A stretch of DNA of 64,000 nt from Pyruvatibacter sp. HU-CL02332 (GCF_040362765.1 NZ_BAABWK010000001.1:1217501-1281500), one strand, 5' to 3'; shown: positions 50,770 to 61,775, counted from the stretch's first letter. Notes: a model not told the origin generated them from the sequence alone. Numbers and translations are program-made.

Positions 50770-51636
50770 ATGACGTCACCCACAGAAACCGGCGGTGGAC
50801 CAAGCACCGGAAGCACCGGCGAAAGCCAAGGCGAAAGCAATGGCTCGCTCAAAAGCACCATTGGTGGCGCTGGAGCGCTGCGCTCGGCCCTGACCCGCCC
50901 CGCCGCAGACGAGGCGCTGACCGCTGAAACCGTCAAAGCCTTTTTGATGGCGAATCCCGGCACACTGCAGGATGAGCCGGACCTGCTGGCCAAACTGACA
51001 CCAGATGCACACCGCGAGGGTGACGGCGTGGTCGACTTTCAGGTTTTCACCATCGAGCGCCTGCGCCAGGAAATCGAAGACCTCCGCGAGCTGCAACAGG
51101 CTCTGGTGACGGCATCAGAAGAAAACGCAATTTCCCGTGACCGCATCTTTGCCGCGGTCCTCAAGGTGCTGGACGCGCGCAATTTTGAGCACCTGATCCA
51201 CTACATCACCACTGAACTCGCCGACGACATCGAAGTTGATCTTGTGGCCATGGGTGTTGAGGCATCGGACTCGACCCGCAACATGGCCGGCATGCGCTCG
51301 CCAACCGACACACCCGGCGGCCCGTCCGTCATGGTGCTTGAATCAGGCATGGTCGATGCGCTGCTTGGCGTCCGTCCTGATGGCTCTCCTCGCCAACATG
51401 CATTGCGGGACGATGTGGAAGGCGCCCAGGAGCTGTTTGGGCCCCATGCCGTGCAGGTTCAGTCCGAAGCCCTGATCCGCATGACGTTTTCCCGCGCAGC
51501 ACCTCCGGGCATTCTCGCGCTGGGTTCAACCCGTGCGAACCAGTTTTATCCGGAACAGGCCGTGGATCATTTGAAGTTCCTGGCGCAGGTGATTGAGCGC
51601 AATGTGCGCCTGTGGCTCGACCTGCCGCCTGCCTAG
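50770..51636 (+). CDS. DUF484 family protein
   Basis: A 288-residue protein from MTSPTETGGG, with CAGGGA upstream. Residues about 50-100 (VKAFLMANPGTLQDEPDLLAKL, GDGVVDFQVFTIERLRQEIEDL) and the GAF-like C-terminal half identify DUF484. In Escherichia coli its homologue yigA lies next to xerC, as here. The function is unknown. The first about 45 residues are low-complexity Gly/Ser/Glu. xerC follows by 18 bp. Confidence 0.88.
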   Translation: MTSPTETGGGPSTGSTGESQGESNGSLKSTIGGAGALRSALTRPAADEALTAETVKAFLMANPGTLQDEPDLLAKLTPDAHREGDGVVDFQVFTIERLRQEIEDLRELQQALVTASEENAISRDRIFAAVLKVLDARNFEHLIHYITTELADDIEVDLVAMGVEASDSTRNMAGMRSPTDTPGGPSVMVLESGMVDALLGVRPDGSPRQHALRDDVEGAQELFGPHAVQVQSEALIRMTFSRAAPPGILALGSTRANQFYPEQAVDHLKFLAQVIERNVRLWLDLPPA

Positions 51637-51654
51637 AGCAAGAGCACCATCAGT

Positions 51655-52632
51655 GTGAACGCATCCCACCCTGTCCGAGAGGCCCTGCCGCGCAAAACCC
51701 GCGACGCTCTGGACGGCTGGCTTTCGTCTCTTGCTCTCGAGCGACGCCTCAGCGCCCACACGGTCACCAACTACCAGCGCGATGTACTTGGCTTTCTCGG
51801 CTTCACAGCCCACCACACGGGCGAGTCCGTTTCCTTCAGCACGCTCAGCAATCTGCGTGCGGCTGACTTTCGTGCATGGCTTGCCCAGCGCCGCACACAT
51901 GACGATGTCGGTCCACGGACACTGGCACGCGGCCTGTCGGCAGTTCGGACCTTCTTTCGCTACCTTGCCCGCGAGGACCTGGCCAAAAACGCCCAAATCG
52001 CTCTGGTGCGCACTCCAAAGCAACCGGTCTCTGTTCCCAAGGCACTGAGCGTTGAGGCCGCTGACAAACTGCTGGACAATCTCGAGCCCGAAAAAAACTG
52101 GATGCAGGCCCGTGACCTTGCGGTTCTGACGCTCCTCTATGGGGCGGGCCTACGCATCAGCGAAGCACTCACGCTGGACGTGAAGGACTGGCCCAAGCGG
52201 GGCACGCCCCTGCGCGTCATCGGCAAAGGCAACAAGACGCGCATATTGCCGGTGATTGAGGCCATTCACGACGCCGTGGAAGATTACCGCGAGCAATGCC
52301 CGCATGTTCTGGCCTCCGCAGGTCCACTCTTCGTCGGTGCACGCGGCGGGCGTTTGAACCCGCGCAGCCTTCAAGGGACCTTGGCACGGCTGCGCTCGGG
52401 GCTGGGGCTACCGGACAGCGCAACACCGCACGCGTTGCGGCATTCCTTCGCCACACACTTGCTTGGTGCGGGGGGTGACCTGCGGACAATTCAGGAACTG
52501 CTTGGCCACGCTAGCCTGTCAACGACGCAGACATACGCTGCTGTGGACACAGCGCGGCTCATGGAAGTCTACAACGCCGCCCACCCCAAGGCCGGACCAA
52601 GGGCTGAATCTGGTTCAGCTGACAAAGGCTAG
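51655..52632 (+). CDS. xerC: Tyrosine recombinase XerC
   Basis: A 325-residue protein beginning at a GTG (NASHPVREALPRK). The N-terminal SAM-like core-binding domain (LSSLALERRLSAHTVTNYQRD) is followed by the catalytic residues: R in GAGLRISEALTL, K in GKGNKTRILP, H and R in HALRHSFATHLL, H in LGHASLSTTQ and Y in TYAAVD. XerC with XerD resolves chromosome dimers at dif. It sits with DUF484, the common arrangement, which supports it being the housekeeping recombinase. Confidence 0.93.
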   Translation: MNASHPVREALPRKTRDALDGWLSSLALERRLSAHTVTNYQRDVLGFLGFTAHHTGESVSFSTLSNLRAADFRAWLAQRRTHDDVGPRTLARGLSAVRTFFRYLAREDLAKNAQIALVRTPKQPVSVPKALSVEAADKLLDNLEPEKNWMQARDLAVLTLLYGAGLRISEALTLDVKDWPKRGTPLRVIGKGNKTRILPVIEAIHDAVEDYREQCPHVLASAGPLFVGARGGRLNPRSLQGTLARLRSGLGLPDSATPHALRHSFATHLLGAGGDLRTIQELLGHASLSTTQTYAAVDTARLMEVYNAAHPKAGPRAESGSADKG

Positions 52633-52642
52633 CGCCACACCA

Positions 52643-54055
52643 CTACATGCTCAGTGAGCGACCATCCACGGCCAAGGCTGCTTCCTTGACGGCTTCCGTC
52701 AATGTCGGATGGGCATGACAGGTCCGGGCAATGTCTTCAGACGACGCACCGAACTCCATGGCCAACGCGGCTTCCGCGATCATGGTGCCGGCTTCCATAC
52801 CAAGGATGTGAACACCCAGAACACGGTCCGTCTTGGCATCCGCAAGGATTTTCACAAACCCGTCCGCCTGCTTGTTGACCTTGGCCCGGCCATTGGCACT
52901 GAACGGGAACTTGCCGACCTTGTAGTCGACGCCTGCCTCTTTAAGTTCTTCTTCAGTCTTACCGACCGTGGCCACTTCCGGTGCCGTGTAGATCACACCG
53001 GGGATCACATCATAGTTCACATGGCCGGACTGGCCCGCGAGGATTTCAGCAATAGCGACGCCTTCATCTTCCGCCTTGTGCGCCAGCATGGGGCCAACGA
53101 TAGCGTCACCAATGGCGTAGATACCGTCCACATTGGTCTTGAAATGCGCGTCGGTTGCAATGCGCCCGCGATCATCCATCTCGACACCCGCCTCTGCGAG
53201 GCCCAGCCCATCCGTATAGGGACGGCGTCCGATGGCGACGAGCGCATAATCCGCCTCGATAACTTCCGTGTCCCCACCCTTGGCAGGTTCCACAGAAACC
53301 TTGAGACCGCTCTTGGTCTTCTCGATGCCAGTCACCTTCGTGCCCAGCTTGAACGCAAAGCCCTGCTTCTTGAGGATGCGCTGGAACTGCTTGGCAACCT
53401 CATTGTCCGTCCCGGGAATGATGCGATCGAGGAACTCAACCACAGTCACCTTGGCACCCAGACGCGACCAGACCGAGCCAAGCTCAAGGCCGATGACGCC
53501 ACCACCAACGACCAGCAGATGCTTGGGCACCTCCGGCAATGTCAGGGCCCCGGTAGAGGAAACAATGCGCTCCTCGTCGATCTCAACGCCGGGTAGCGGC
53601 ATAACGTCAGACCCAGTGGCAATGACAATGTTCTTTGTTTCAAGAACACGCGTGCCGCCGTCATTGAGCGCCACCTCCACCTTGCCTGCTGACAGCACCT
53701 TGCCTGTGCCGAACACAGGCTCGACCTTGTTCTTCTTGAACAGGAACGCAATGCCCTTGGTGTTGCCCTCTACGCCTTCATCCTTGAACGCCATCATCTT
53801 GGGCAGATCAAGCGACACGCCTTTGACGTTGATGCCAAGGTCCGCCATGTGGCCAGTGCTTTCCGCATAAAGCTCCGACGCATGCAGCAGCGCCTTGGAC
53901 GGAATGCAGCCAATGTTGAGGCATGTGCCACCCAGCGTATCGCGCTTTTCAACGCAGGCGACTTTGAGGCCGAGCTGGGCTGCACGAATGGCACCCACAT
54001 AACCACCAGGGCCGGCACCGATCACCACAAGATCAAACTGGTCAGACACGGGCAT
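52643..54055 (-). CDS. lpdA: Dihydrolipoyl dehydrogenase (E3)
   Basis: A 470-residue protein from [21 protein letters not shown], with AAGGAG upstream. Redox disulfide [16 protein letters not shown] motif [17 protein letters not shown] motif [22 protein letters not shown] and the C-terminal HAHPTLTE catalytic His are present. Reoxidises the lipoyl groups of 2-oxoglutarate dehydrogenase. Last gene of the sucA-odhB-(small gene)-lpdA run. Confidence 0.96.
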   Translation of the reverse strand: MPVSDQFDLVVIGAGPGGYVGAIRAAQLGLKVACVEKRDTLGGTCLNIGCIPSKALLHASELYAESTGHMADLGINVKGVSLDLPKMMAFKDEGVEGNTKGIAFLFKKNKVEPVFGTGKVLSAGKVEVALNDGGTRVLETKNIVIATGSDVMPLPGVEIDEERIVSSTGALTLPEVPKHLLVVGGGVIGLELGSVWSRLGAKVTVVEFLDRIIPGTDNEVAKQFQRILKKQGFAFKLGTKVTGIEKTKSGLKVSVEPAKGGDTEVIEADYALVAIGRRPYTDGLGLAEAGVEMDDRGRIATDAHFKTNVDGIYAIGDAIVGPMLAHKAEDEGVAIAEILAGQSGHVNYDVIPGVIYTAPEVATVGKTEEELKEAGVDYKVGKFPFSANGRAKVNKQADGFVKILADAKTDRVLGVHILGMEAGTMIAEAALAMEFGASSEDIARTCHAHPTLTEAVKEAALAVDGRSLSM

Positions 54056-54092
54056 ATTCTCCTTGAGCGCAGCCAATCATCGGCTGACTGAA

Positions 54093-54452
54093 TTAGTTTG
54101 CAGGCGGCAAAGGTACCTTTTCGCCACTGAGGCCGGCGTCACCGGGCGCAGCGCTTTGCGACGGCATGTAGAAGGCATGCTCCTCCGCCCAGTAGAGACG
54201 TTCATCAACACGCACACGAACGAATGGCCCGCCGGGTGCCTTGGGGGCACGGCCAACCGGGCCATAAAGGTCCATGTGTTTTTCAACGCGGACACATCCT
54301 GGCACTTCAGTGCCGGACGCAACCGTCTGAAAGTCCTCAAGCTGCGGACAGACAAGTGCTGTTTCAGCAGACACCATCAGCGCGTGCGCAGAAGTGGGGG
54401 CCGGTGCCGTCAGAAACAAACCCAGTCCAGCAATGGTCAGCAGACGGATCAC
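54093..54452 (-). CDS. Small secreted protein coupled to odhB, unknown function
   Basis: A 119-residue protein beginning at a GTG that overlaps the odhB stop (GTGA), so it is translationally coupled. A signal peptide (about 1-24, [21 protein letters not shown]) precedes a mature domain with two cysteines ([18 protein letters not shown]), a likely disulfide. No family recognised. It sits exactly between the E2 and E3 genes, although E2 and E3 are cytoplasmic. Confidence 0.6.
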   Translation of the reverse strand: MIRLLTIAGLGLFLTAPAPTSAHALMVSAETALVCPQLEDFQTVASGTEVPGCVRVEKHMDLYGPVGRAPKAPGGPFVRVRVDERLYWAEEHAFYMPSQSAAPGDAGLSGEKVPLPPAN

Positions 54453-55693
54453 AGGTCAAGCAACAGACGCTGAGGATCCTCAAGGCTCTCCTTCACGCGC
54501 ACCAGGAAGGTTACAGCTTCGCGGCCATCCACAATGCGGTGATCATAGGAAAGCGCCAGATACATCATCGGACGAATTTCAATCTGACCATTCACGACCA
54601 TCGGGCGCTCCTGGATTTTGTGCATGCCCAGAATGCCGGACTGCGGCGCGTTGAGGATCGGTGTCGACATCAATGAGCCATACACACCACCATTGGAAAT
54701 GGTGAAGGTGCCGCCCTGCATCTCATCCATGGTGAGCTTGCCGTCGCGCGCACGACGTCCAAAGTCGTTGATCGTGCCTTCGATATCCGCAACGGACATC
54801 TCATCCGCGTTGCGGACCACAGGCACAACAAGGCCATTTGGCGTACCAACAGCGACGCCCATGTGAACGAAGTTCTTGAAGACCAGCTCTTCGCCATCAA
54901 TCTCGGCATTGACCTGCGGCAGTTCCTTCAACGCATGGGTACATGCCTTGACGAAGAACCCCATGAAGCCAAGGCGAACGCCGTGCTTCTTCTCAAACAG
55001 TTCTTTGTACTGTTTGCGCAGTTCCATCACCGGACCCATGTCCACCTCGTTGAAGGTGGTGAGCATGGCGGCTGTGTTCTGAGCTTCCTTGAGACGGCGC
55101 GCAATGGTCTTGCGCAGCCGCGTCATCTTCACCCGTTCTTCGCGCGGCGCATCGTCGGCTGAAGAGGGAGCGCGTGGTGTAGAAGATGGGGCTGGAGCAG
55201 CCGGGGCTTCCGTCTTGGCTTCAAGCGCTGCCTGAACATCTGCCTTTACAAGTCGGCCACCTTTACCTGTGCCTTCGATTGTAGAGGGATCCACATTGTT
55301 CTCTTCCACCATCTTGCGGACGGCGGGTGAAAGCGGCGGCTCTTCTGCGGCTGCCGCAGGAGCGGGTTCCGCTTTGGCTGGCGCAGGCTCTGCCTTGGCC
55401 GGTGTGGGGGCTGGAGCAGGTTCTGCTTTCTTGGCGGTGACTTTGACGTCACCGGCACCTTCTCCGATAGCACCAAGGAGTGCGTCCACTTCAACGGTAT
55501 CGCCTTCCTCAGCAGTAATCTCCGCAAGCACGCCCGCAGCAGGTGCTGGAACTTCCAGTGTCACCTTGTCGGTTTCAAGCTCCAGCAACGGCTCATCTGC
55601 GGCTACCGCATCGCCAGGTTTCTTGAACCACTGCGCCACCGTTGCTTCGGTAACGGATTCGCCAAGCGTGGGAACTCTGATTTCCGTGCTCAT
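54449..55693 (-). CDS. odhB: Dihydrolipoyllysine-residue succinyltransferase (E2 of 2-oxoglutarate dehydrogenase)
   Basis: A 414-residue protein. The lipoyl domain has [12 protein letters not shown] with lipoyl-Lys at about 43. After an Ala/Pro/Lys/Glu-rich linker (about 90-120, [12 protein letters not shown] repeats) comes the peripheral-subunit-binding domain ([22 protein letters not shown]) and a catalytic domain with [13 protein letters not shown]. This is the succinyl, not acetyl, transferase by its sucA neighbour. It lies 55 bp after sucA. Confidence 0.96.
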   Translation of the reverse strand: MSTEIRVPTLGESVTEATVAQWFKKPGDAVAADEPLLELETDKVTLEVPAPAAGVLAEITAEEGDTVEVDALLGAIGEGAGDVKVTAKKAEPAPAPTPAKAEPAPAKAEPAPAAAAEEPPLSPAVRKMVEENNVDPSTIEGTGKGGRLVKADVQAALEAKTEAPAAPAPSSTPRAPSSADDAPREERVKMTRLRKTIARRLKEAQNTAAMLTTFNEVDMGPVMELRKQYKELFEKKHGVRLGFMGFFVKACTHALKELPQVNAEIDGEELVFKNFVHMGVAVGTPNGLVVPVVRNADEMSVADIEGTINDFGRRARDGKLTMDEMQGGTFTISNGGVYGSLMSTPILNAPQSGILGMHKIQERPMVVNGQIEIRPMMYLALSYDHRIVDGREAVTFLVRVKESLEDPQRLLLDL

Positions 55694-55748
55694 GTTATGG
55701 CCTCTTTGGTGCGGCGTTTGTCAGCCGTCGTGAAACGTAATGTGAAAA

Positions 55749-58715
55749 TTAGATGGTGAGCGCTTCATCCAGGAACATATTGAGTTCCTGCTTGTGCTTG
55801 CTCATCAAGCCGGTTGCTGTGGATGCTGTGGAGGCACGGCCCGCATATCGCGCGCGCCGGTGCTTGGCATCAATGTGTTTGAGAACCCATTCAATGTTTG
55901 GCTCCATGAATGTCCATGCACCCATGTTCTTGGGTTCTTCCTGACACCACACCATGTCCGCATTCGCGAAGCGTTCCAGCTCCTTGATCATGGATTTGGC
56001 GGGGAATGGATAGAGCTGTTCCACGCGCATCAGATAGACGTCATCAATGCCGCGCTTCTCGCGCTCTTCCAGCAGATCATAATAGACCTTGCCCGAGCAC
56101 ATGACGACACGCCGGATCTTCTGCGGCTCCACCAGTTTGACGGTTGAGCCGGGCATGTATTCAGCGTCATCCCACAACACCCGGTGGAACGAAGATCCTT
56201 CGCCCATTTCCTTGAGTGTCGAGACGGCTTTCTTGTGCCGCAGCAGCGACTTGGGCGTCATGATGATCAGCGGCTTGCGGAACTTCCGGTGCAGCTGACG
56301 GCGCAGAATGTGGAAATAGTTTGCCGGCGTTGTGCAATTGGCAATCTGCAAATTGTCTTCTGCACACAGCTGCAGGTAACGCTCAAGGCGGGCCGAGGAA
56401 TGTTCCGGACCCTGACCTTCATAGCCATGCGGCAGCAGCATCACGAGACCGGACATACGCAGCCACTTGCGTTCACCAGATGAGATGAACTGGTCAATAA
56501 TCACCTGCGCACCATTGGCGAAGTCACCAAACTGTGCTTCCCACAAAACAAGTGCATTGGGCTCGGCCAGCGAGTAGCCATACTCATAGCCAAGCACTGC
56601 AGCCTCAGACAGCATCGAGTCGACCACGTCATACTCAACCTGGCCTTCTTTGAGGTTGTTGAGCGGCATGTAGCGCTCTTCGGTTTCCTGATCGATGATT
56701 GCAGAGTGGCGTTGTGAGAACGTACCGCGCGTTGAGTCCTGCCCCACCAGGCGAACCGGGAAGCCTTCGTCAATCAGCGATCCGAACGCCAGGGATTCAG
56801 CTGTCGCCCAGTCGATGTTTTCGCCGGACGTCACTGCATCCATGCGCGCTTTGAAAACACGTTTCAGCGTGCGGTGCGCATTCACTTCTTCGGGAATGGT
56901 CGCAAGCTTGGTGCCGATATCCTGCAATGTCTGCTCAGGAACCGCTGTTTCGCCACGACGCGCTTCACCTTCGGCAACCGAAAGGCCGCTCCAGCGCCCG
57001 TCCAGCCAGTCAGCCTTGTTGGTGCGGAAATTGTCAGCGGTATCAAAGCTTTCAGAGAGCATGGCGTTGAAGCTCTCCTTCATACCGTCGATCTCAGCCT
57101 GATCCACCAGACCTTCAGCAATCAAACGCTCTGAGTAGATCTGCAACGTTGTCGGCTGCTTTTTGATGGTTTTGTACATCAGCGGCTGGGTGAACATGGG
57201 CTCGTCGCCCTCGTTGTGCCCAAAGCGCCGGTAGCAGAACATATCGATGACAACATCGGCGCCGAACTGCTGACGGTATTCCGTCGCAATCTTCGCCACG
57301 TGAACCACGGCCTCCGGATCATCCCCATTCACATGGAAGATCGGAGCCTGAACCATTTTCGCAACGTCAGATGGATAAGGCGACGAGCGCGAGAAACGCG
57401 GGCTGGTCGTGAAACCGATCTGGTTGTTGACGATGAAGTGGATGGTGCCGCCATTGCGACCACCCTTGAGCTGCGACAGCCCGAAGCATTCAGCCACGAT
57501 ACCCTGACCGGCAAAGGCCGCATCGCCGTGCAGCAGAATTGGCATGACCTTTGTGCGGTCACGACCATGCTGCATGTCCTGCTTGGCGCGGGCCTTGCCC
57601 AGCACCACCGGGTTCACCGCTTCAAGGTGAGACGGGTTGGCGGTCAGCGACAGGTGTACCTTGTTGCCATCAAACTCACGATCAGATGACGTACCAAGAT
57701 GATATTTCACATCACCGGAACCCGCGATGTCCTCGGGATTGACCGAGCCACCTTTGAATTCATGGAAGATCGCCTGATAGGGCTTGCCCATAACCGTGGC
57801 GAGCACATTGAGGCGACCACGGTGCGGCATGCCGAGGATAATTTCCTCAAGGCCCATATTGCCGCCGCGCTTGATGATCTGCTCCATGGCGGGAATGAGG
57901 CTCTCGCCCCCATCCAGACCGAAACGCTTCGTGCCCGTATATTTGACGTGCAGGAAATTCTCGAACCCTTCGGACTCGATGAGCTTTTGAAGGATCGCCT
58001 TCTTACCCATGTCCGTGAAGGAGACTTCCTTCCCACGGCCCTCGATGCGCTCCTGAATCCAGCCCTTTTGTTCCGGATCAGCGATATGCATGAACTCGAC
58101 GCCAATCGTGTCGCAATAGGTGCGCCACAGGATTTCCATCATCTCGTTGATGGTTGCCGTCTCCAGACCCAGCACATGATCAATGAAGATGGGGCGATCC
58201 ATGTCGTCATCAGTGAAGCCATATGACTTTGGATTGAGCTCGGGATGGTCTTTTGGCGGCTCGATGTTCAGCGGGTCAAGCTTGGCAATGAGGTGACCAC
58301 GAATACGGTAGGCACGGATCATCATAATCGCGCGGATGGAATCCAGTGTGGCGGCCCGCACCTGCTCGTCGGTCAGGCTGACGCCGGCACTGGACGCCTT
58401 GCCTTCAATTTTGCCCTTCAGGTGTGATTCGGTGTCGCCCCAGTTGCTGTCCAGAGCCGAAACGAGGTCACCATTGGCAAGCGGTGGCCAGTCGGTGCGC
58501 GCCCAGGAGGGGCCATTGGCTTCGGTTGCTACCGCACCCGGATCATCTTTCAGGCCATCAAAATAGGCCCGCAGACGCGCATCCACAGAACTGGGGTTCT
58601 GGGCGTACCGGTGGTGCATCTGTTCGAGATATTGGGCGTTGCCGCCATAAAGGAATGACGTCTCGTCAAAGGCTTCATTTGCAGGCGTCCGCTGACGCCC
58701 CGAGCCATCTGCCAT
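55749..58715 (-). CDS. sucA: 2-oxoglutarate dehydrogenase E1 component
   Basis: A 988-residue thiamine-diphosphate enzyme. GMPHRGRLNVLA, HLGTSSDR, GDAAFAGQGIVAE and the C-terminal VLWEAQFGDFANGAQ, LLPHGYEGQGPEHSSARLERYL and EEPKNMGAW identify it. The N terminus (NEAFDETSFLYGGNAQYLEQM) is the usual E2-docking segment. GGGAG lies ten bases before the ATG. It decarboxylates 2-oxoglutarate and passes the succinyl group to E2. Confidence 0.97.
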   Translation of the reverse strand: MADGSGRQRTPANEAFDETSFLYGGNAQYLEQMHHRYAQNPSSVDARLRAYFDGLKDDPGAVATEANGPSWARTDWPPLANGDLVSALDSNWGDTESHLKGKIEGKASSAGVSLTDEQVRAATLDSIRAIMMIRAYRIRGHLIAKLDPLNIEPPKDHPELNPKSYGFTDDDMDRPIFIDHVLGLETATINEMMEILWRTYCDTIGVEFMHIADPEQKGWIQERIEGRGKEVSFTDMGKKAILQKLIESEGFENFLHVKYTGTKRFGLDGGESLIPAMEQIIKRGGNMGLEEIILGMPHRGRLNVLATVMGKPYQAIFHEFKGGSVNPEDIAGSGDVKYHLGTSSDREFDGNKVHLSLTANPSHLEAVNPVVLGKARAKQDMQHGRDRTKVMPILLHGDAAFAGQGIVAECFGLSQLKGGRNGGTIHFIVNNQIGFTTSPRFSRSSPYPSDVAKMVQAPIFHVNGDDPEAVVHVAKIATEYRQQFGADVVIDMFCYRRFGHNEGDEPMFTQPLMYKTIKKQPTTLQIYSERLIAEGLVDQAEIDGMKESFNAMLSESFDTADNFRTNKADWLDGRWSGLSVAEGEARRGETAVPEQTLQDIGTKLATIPEEVNAHRTLKRVFKARMDAVTSGENIDWATAESLAFGSLIDEGFPVRLVGQDSTRGTFSQRHSAIIDQETEERYMPLNNLKEGQVEYDVVDSMLSEAAVLGYEYGYSLAEPNALVLWEAQFGDFANGAQVIIDQFISSGERKWLRMSGLVMLLPHGYEGQGPEHSSARLERYLQLCAEDNLQIANCTTPANYFHILRRQLHRKFRKPLIIMTPKSLLRHKKAVSTLKEMGEGSSFHRVLWDDAEYMPGSTVKLVEPQKIRRVVMCSGKVYYDLLEEREKRGIDDVYLMRVEQLYPFPAKSMIKELERFANADMVWCQEEPKNMGAWTFMEPNIEWVLKHIDAKHRRARYAGRASTASTATGLMSKHKQELNMFLDEALTI

Positions 58716-58869
58716 TTTGTGTCGCTCCCGCGCGGTCGCAAGGTGCTGTGGGGCGTCCGGCCCGCGCGCTTTCGAATACCAAAAGCCCCAAATTCTCCGC
58801 AGCTTCGCACGGGTTTGGTTAACGCGCTATTCAAAATGCCCCAATTTCCGGTGACATTTTGAGAATACT

Positions 58870-58905
58870 GGCCCCGCAAAACCGCATATGGGCGGTCGCG
58901 GGGCC
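58870..58905. other. Strong hairpin between sucD and sucA
   Basis: GGCCCCGC-aaa-ACCGC (58870-58885) pairs with GCGGT-c-GCGGGGCC (58892-58905) in the 229-bp sucD-sucA gap. No T-run follows on the minus strand, so a transcription terminator is not certain. It may cause partial termination or mRNA processing within the operon. Confidence 0.5.
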
Positions 58906-58944
58906 CGCATTCATTTTGTCTTAACGAATTCGATCCGCCTCGGG

Positions 58945-59820
58945 TTAACCCTTGAGCACATCCACAAGCGTGGAGCCCAGCGCTGCAGGCGACGGAGAGA
59001 CCGTAATCCCGGCAGATTTCATTGCTTCGATCTTGCTTGCTGCATCGCCCTTGCCGCCAGAAATGATCGCACCGGCATGGCCCATGCGACGGCCCGGAGG
59101 TGCTGTCACGCCAGCGATGAAGCCCACGACCGGCTTTTTGGTCTTGGACTGCTTGAGGAACTCGGCTGCATCTTCTTCAGCAGACCCGCCAATTTCACCA
59201 ATCATGATGATGGATTCGGTCTTGTCGTCGCCCAGGAACATGTCCAGGCAATCAATGAAGTTGGTGCCGTTGACCGGGTCACCGCCGATGCCGATGCATG
59301 TCGTCTGGCCAAGGCCCGCAGCCGTCGTCTGGCCCACAGCCTCATAGGTCAGTGTGCCGGAGCGCGACACGATGCCGACAGTGCCCGGCTGGTGAATGTG
59401 GCCCGGCATGATGCCGATCTTGCACTGACCCGGCGTGATGACGCCCGGGCAGTTGGGACCAACCAGCCGTGTCTTCGAACCGCAAAGCGCTTTTTTGACC
59501 TTCACCATGTCGAGCACGGGAATGCCTTCAGTGATGCAGACGGCCAGCGGAATTTCCGCGTCAATCGCTTCAAGGATCGCGTCCGCAGCGAAGGGCGGCG
59601 GAACATAGATCATCGTGGCGTCCGCGCCGGTCTTTTCCACCGCCTCGCCAACTGTGTCGAACACCGGCAGATCAAGATGCTTGGTGCCGCCCTTGCCCGG
59701 CGTTACGCCGCCAACAAGCTTGGTGCCATATTCAATCGCGGTTTCCGAATGGAACGTACCCTGAGCACCTGTGAAGCCCTGGGTGATAACCTTGGTGTTG
59801 CTGTCAATCAGAACGGCCAT
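58945..59820 (-). CDS. sucD: Succinyl-CoA synthetase subunit alpha
   Basis: A 291-residue protein. [38 protein letters not shown] and [17 protein letters not shown] (phospho-His at about 246) define the alpha subunit. The ATG follows the sucC stop directly, and the GGAGG ribosome site lies inside the sucC end. With SucC it makes succinate and ATP or GTP from succinyl-CoA. Confidence 0.97.
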   Translation of the reverse strand: MAVLIDSNTKVITQGFTGAQGTFHSETAIEYGTKLVGGVTPGKGGTKHLDLPVFDTVGEAVEKTGADATMIYVPPPFAADAILEAIDAEIPLAVCITEGIPVLDMVKVKKALCGSKTRLVGPNCPGVITPGQCKIGIMPGHIHQPGTVGIVSRSGTLTYEAVGQTTAAGLGQTTCIGIGGDPVNGTNFIDCLDMFLGDDKTESIIMIGEIGGSAEEDAAEFLKQSKTKKPVVGFIAGVTAPPGRRMGHAGAIISGGKGDAASKIEAMKSAGITVSPSPAALGSTLVDVLKG

Positions 59821-60990
59821 CTATTTGGCCTCCTTCACGGCTTTGACGATCTTCTCGGCGGCATCCGCCAGATTGTCAGCAGGAATAATGGCAAGGCCGC
59901 TGTCGGCCATGATCTGCTTGCCAAGCTCAACATTGGTGCCTTCAAGGCGCACAACGAGCGGCACCGCAAGCGATGTCTCCTTGGCCGCTGCAATCACGCC
60001 TTCCGCGATGATATCGCAGCGCATGATGCCCCCGAAGATGTTGACCAGAATGCCTTCAACAGCCGGGTCAGACAGGATGATCTTGAAGGCTTCCGTCACC
60101 TTCTCCTTGGTGGCGCCGCCACCCACATCCAGGAAGTTGGCAGGCTCTTCGCCATAGAGCTTGATGATGTCCATGGTTGCCATGGCAAGGCCTGCGCCGT
60201 TGACCATGCAGCCGATGGTGCCATCGAGCTTGACGTAGGAGAGGTCGTATTTGGCAGCTTCAAGCTCGGCAGCTTCTTCTTCAGCCGGGTCATGCAGATC
60301 TGCAATTTCCTTGTGCCGGTAAAGCGCGTTTGAGTCGAAGTTCATCTTGGCGTCGAGGCAAAGAACATCTCCGCCCTTCGTCACAACCAGTGGGTTGATC
60401 TCGACCAGGCTGGCATCAGTGCCGATGAACGCGTCATAGAGTCCCTTGAACAGCTTCGCACCCGCCTTGGCTTCTGCGCCCTTGAGCTGCAGCGCGTGAG
60501 CAAGAGCACGGCCATGGAACGGCATGAAGCCGGAAGCCGGGTCCACATCAATGGTGTGGATCTTTTCAGGCGTTTCCGCTGCCACTTCTTCGATGTTCAT
60601 GCCGCCTTCGGTTGAAGCCACAAAGGCCACCCGGCTGGTTTCACGATCAACGAGGAGCGAAAGATAAAGCTCACGATCAATGTCGGAGCCTTCTTCCACA
60701 TAAAGCCGCTGCACCAGCTTGCCCTCAGGGCCGGTTTGGTGCGTCACGAGCGTCATGCCCAGCATGCGTTCGGCTTCAGCGCGGACTTCATCGATGGATT
60801 TCACCACCTTGACGCCGCCGCCCTTGCCGCGCCCACCTGCGTGGATTTGCGCTTTGACGACCCAAACAGGGCCGCCCATGTCTTCTGCAACCTTGACCGC
60901 TTCATCAACGGAGAAGGCGGGCTTGCCCTGGGCAACGGCAACGCCGAAGCCACCGAGCACGCCTTTGGCCTGATACTCGTGGATGTTCAT
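59821..60990 (-). CDS. sucC: Succinyl-CoA synthetase subunit beta (ADP-forming type)
   Basis: A 389-residue ATP-grasp protein from [12 protein letters not shown], the standard start. [27 protein letters not shown]-like [24 protein letters not shown] and [15 protein letters not shown] are the family motifs. The open frame extends upstream to 61146, but it crosses a terminator there. Tight with sucD. Confidence 0.97.
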   Translation of the reverse strand: MNIHEYQAKGVLGGFGVAVAQGKPAFSVDEAVKVAEDMGGPVWVVKAQIHAGGRGKGGGVKVVKSIDEVRAEAERMLGMTLVTHQTGPEGKLVQRLYVEEGSDIDRELYLSLLVDRETSRVAFVASTEGGMNIEEVAAETPEKIHTIDVDPASGFMPFHGRALAHALQLKGAEAKAGAKLFKGLYDAFIGTDASLVEINPLVVTKGGDVLCLDAKMNFDSNALYRHKEIADLHDPAEEEAAELEAAKYDLSYVKLDGTIGCMVNGAGLAMATMDIIKLYGEEPANFLDVGGGATKEKVTEAFKIILSDPAVEGILVNIFGGIMRCDIIAEGVIAAAKETSLAVPLVVRLEGTNVELGKQIMADSGLAIIPADNLADAAEKIVKAVKEAK

Positions 60991-61131
60991 GTTTTTCCGA
61001 CTGGCTGGGGAAGTCTGATGGAACTCATCAAAATTCCAAGTGGAAGGAGAACTAGGATTCGTTCTCCCGTATAGCACTGCACTCACCCACGCCAAAGGTC
61101 TCAGCAGGTGAAAACCTGAGGAGCACAAGTC

Positions 61132-61159
61132 AAAAAGGGCAGCCATTTGGCTGCCCTTT
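61132..61159 (-). terminator. Rho-independent terminator upstream of sucC
   Basis: AAAGGGCAGCC/GGCTGCCCTTT (61134-61159), an 11-bp perfect stem with a four-base loop, runs into TTTTTG on the minus strand. It ends the upstream small gene, so sucCD must start from a promoter between here and 60990. Confidence 0.88.
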
Positions 61160-61197
61160 CCTCTGTTCGTGATGTCATTGATCGTTTCGGACCCGGA

Positions 61198-61614
61198 TTA
61201 CAGGTTTTCCGGATTGCCTTCGACAATGACGAACTCAACGCTGTCTGCCGTCTGGCCGGACCGCACAAGCTGGCCGTCCTCGCCTTCTATGTAGTTGAAG
61301 CAGCCACTTTGACGGTCAGAGCCCGGATAAACGCAGAATCTGCCTTCTTCCACGGTCCACTTGCCAACATAAGTGTCCCAGTTGCCTGCCATACCGCAGT
61401 TGCGCTCCTTGCCATGGAACGTTCCATCAGCCTTGTAAAACTCGAAAAAGTCTTTGCGTGGAGCAGCACAGGAGCGATAGCGCCCCTCAACGGTGTTTCC
61501 CACGACCTGTTCCGCCACCATATGGCCCGGAATGAAGTTGTCTGCCAGCACAGGCCCCGAAAATCCTAGGGCCAGGGCAGCTGTCAAAATCAAAGATGCA
61601 ATATACGTACGCAT
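61198..61614 (-). CDS. Secreted Cys-containing protein (DUF995-like), unknown function
   Basis: A 138-residue protein with a signal peptide (MRTYIASLILTAALALGFSGPVLA) and a mature domain with four cysteines (RSCAAP, RNCGMAG, RFCVYPG, SGCFNY), probably two disulfides. The order DG..GNWDTYVGKWTVEEGRFCVYPG recalls DUF995-type secreted proteins, a tentative match. AGAAAGGAG precedes the ATG. It has its own terminator and splits the expected mdh-sucC neighbourhood. Confidence 0.65.
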   Translation of the reverse strand: MRTYIASLILTAALALGFSGPVLADNFIPGHMVAEQVVGNTVEGRYRSCAAPRKDFFEFYKADGTFHGKERNCGMAGNWDTYVGKWTVEEGRFCVYPGSDRQSGCFNYIEGEDGQLVRSGQTADSVEFVIVEGNPENL

Positions 61615-61775
61615 AATCGACTCCTTTCTTGGGTTCCAATTGCATCCCCCTCAAAAGCCGTTCTACGCCTGCCCTTCATGTACCTGAATGATCTACCTCA
61701 ACTCACACGCGACGCCGTGCGTCGAGCGGGCTAGACTTTGCGGGAAACGTGAACTTTCCGGGGGAAAACAGGCCG

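Noticed and set aside
60991-61146. Upstream extension of sucC to 61146
   Set aside because: It crosses a strong minus-strand terminator, and the family N terminus MNIHEYQAK starts at 60990.
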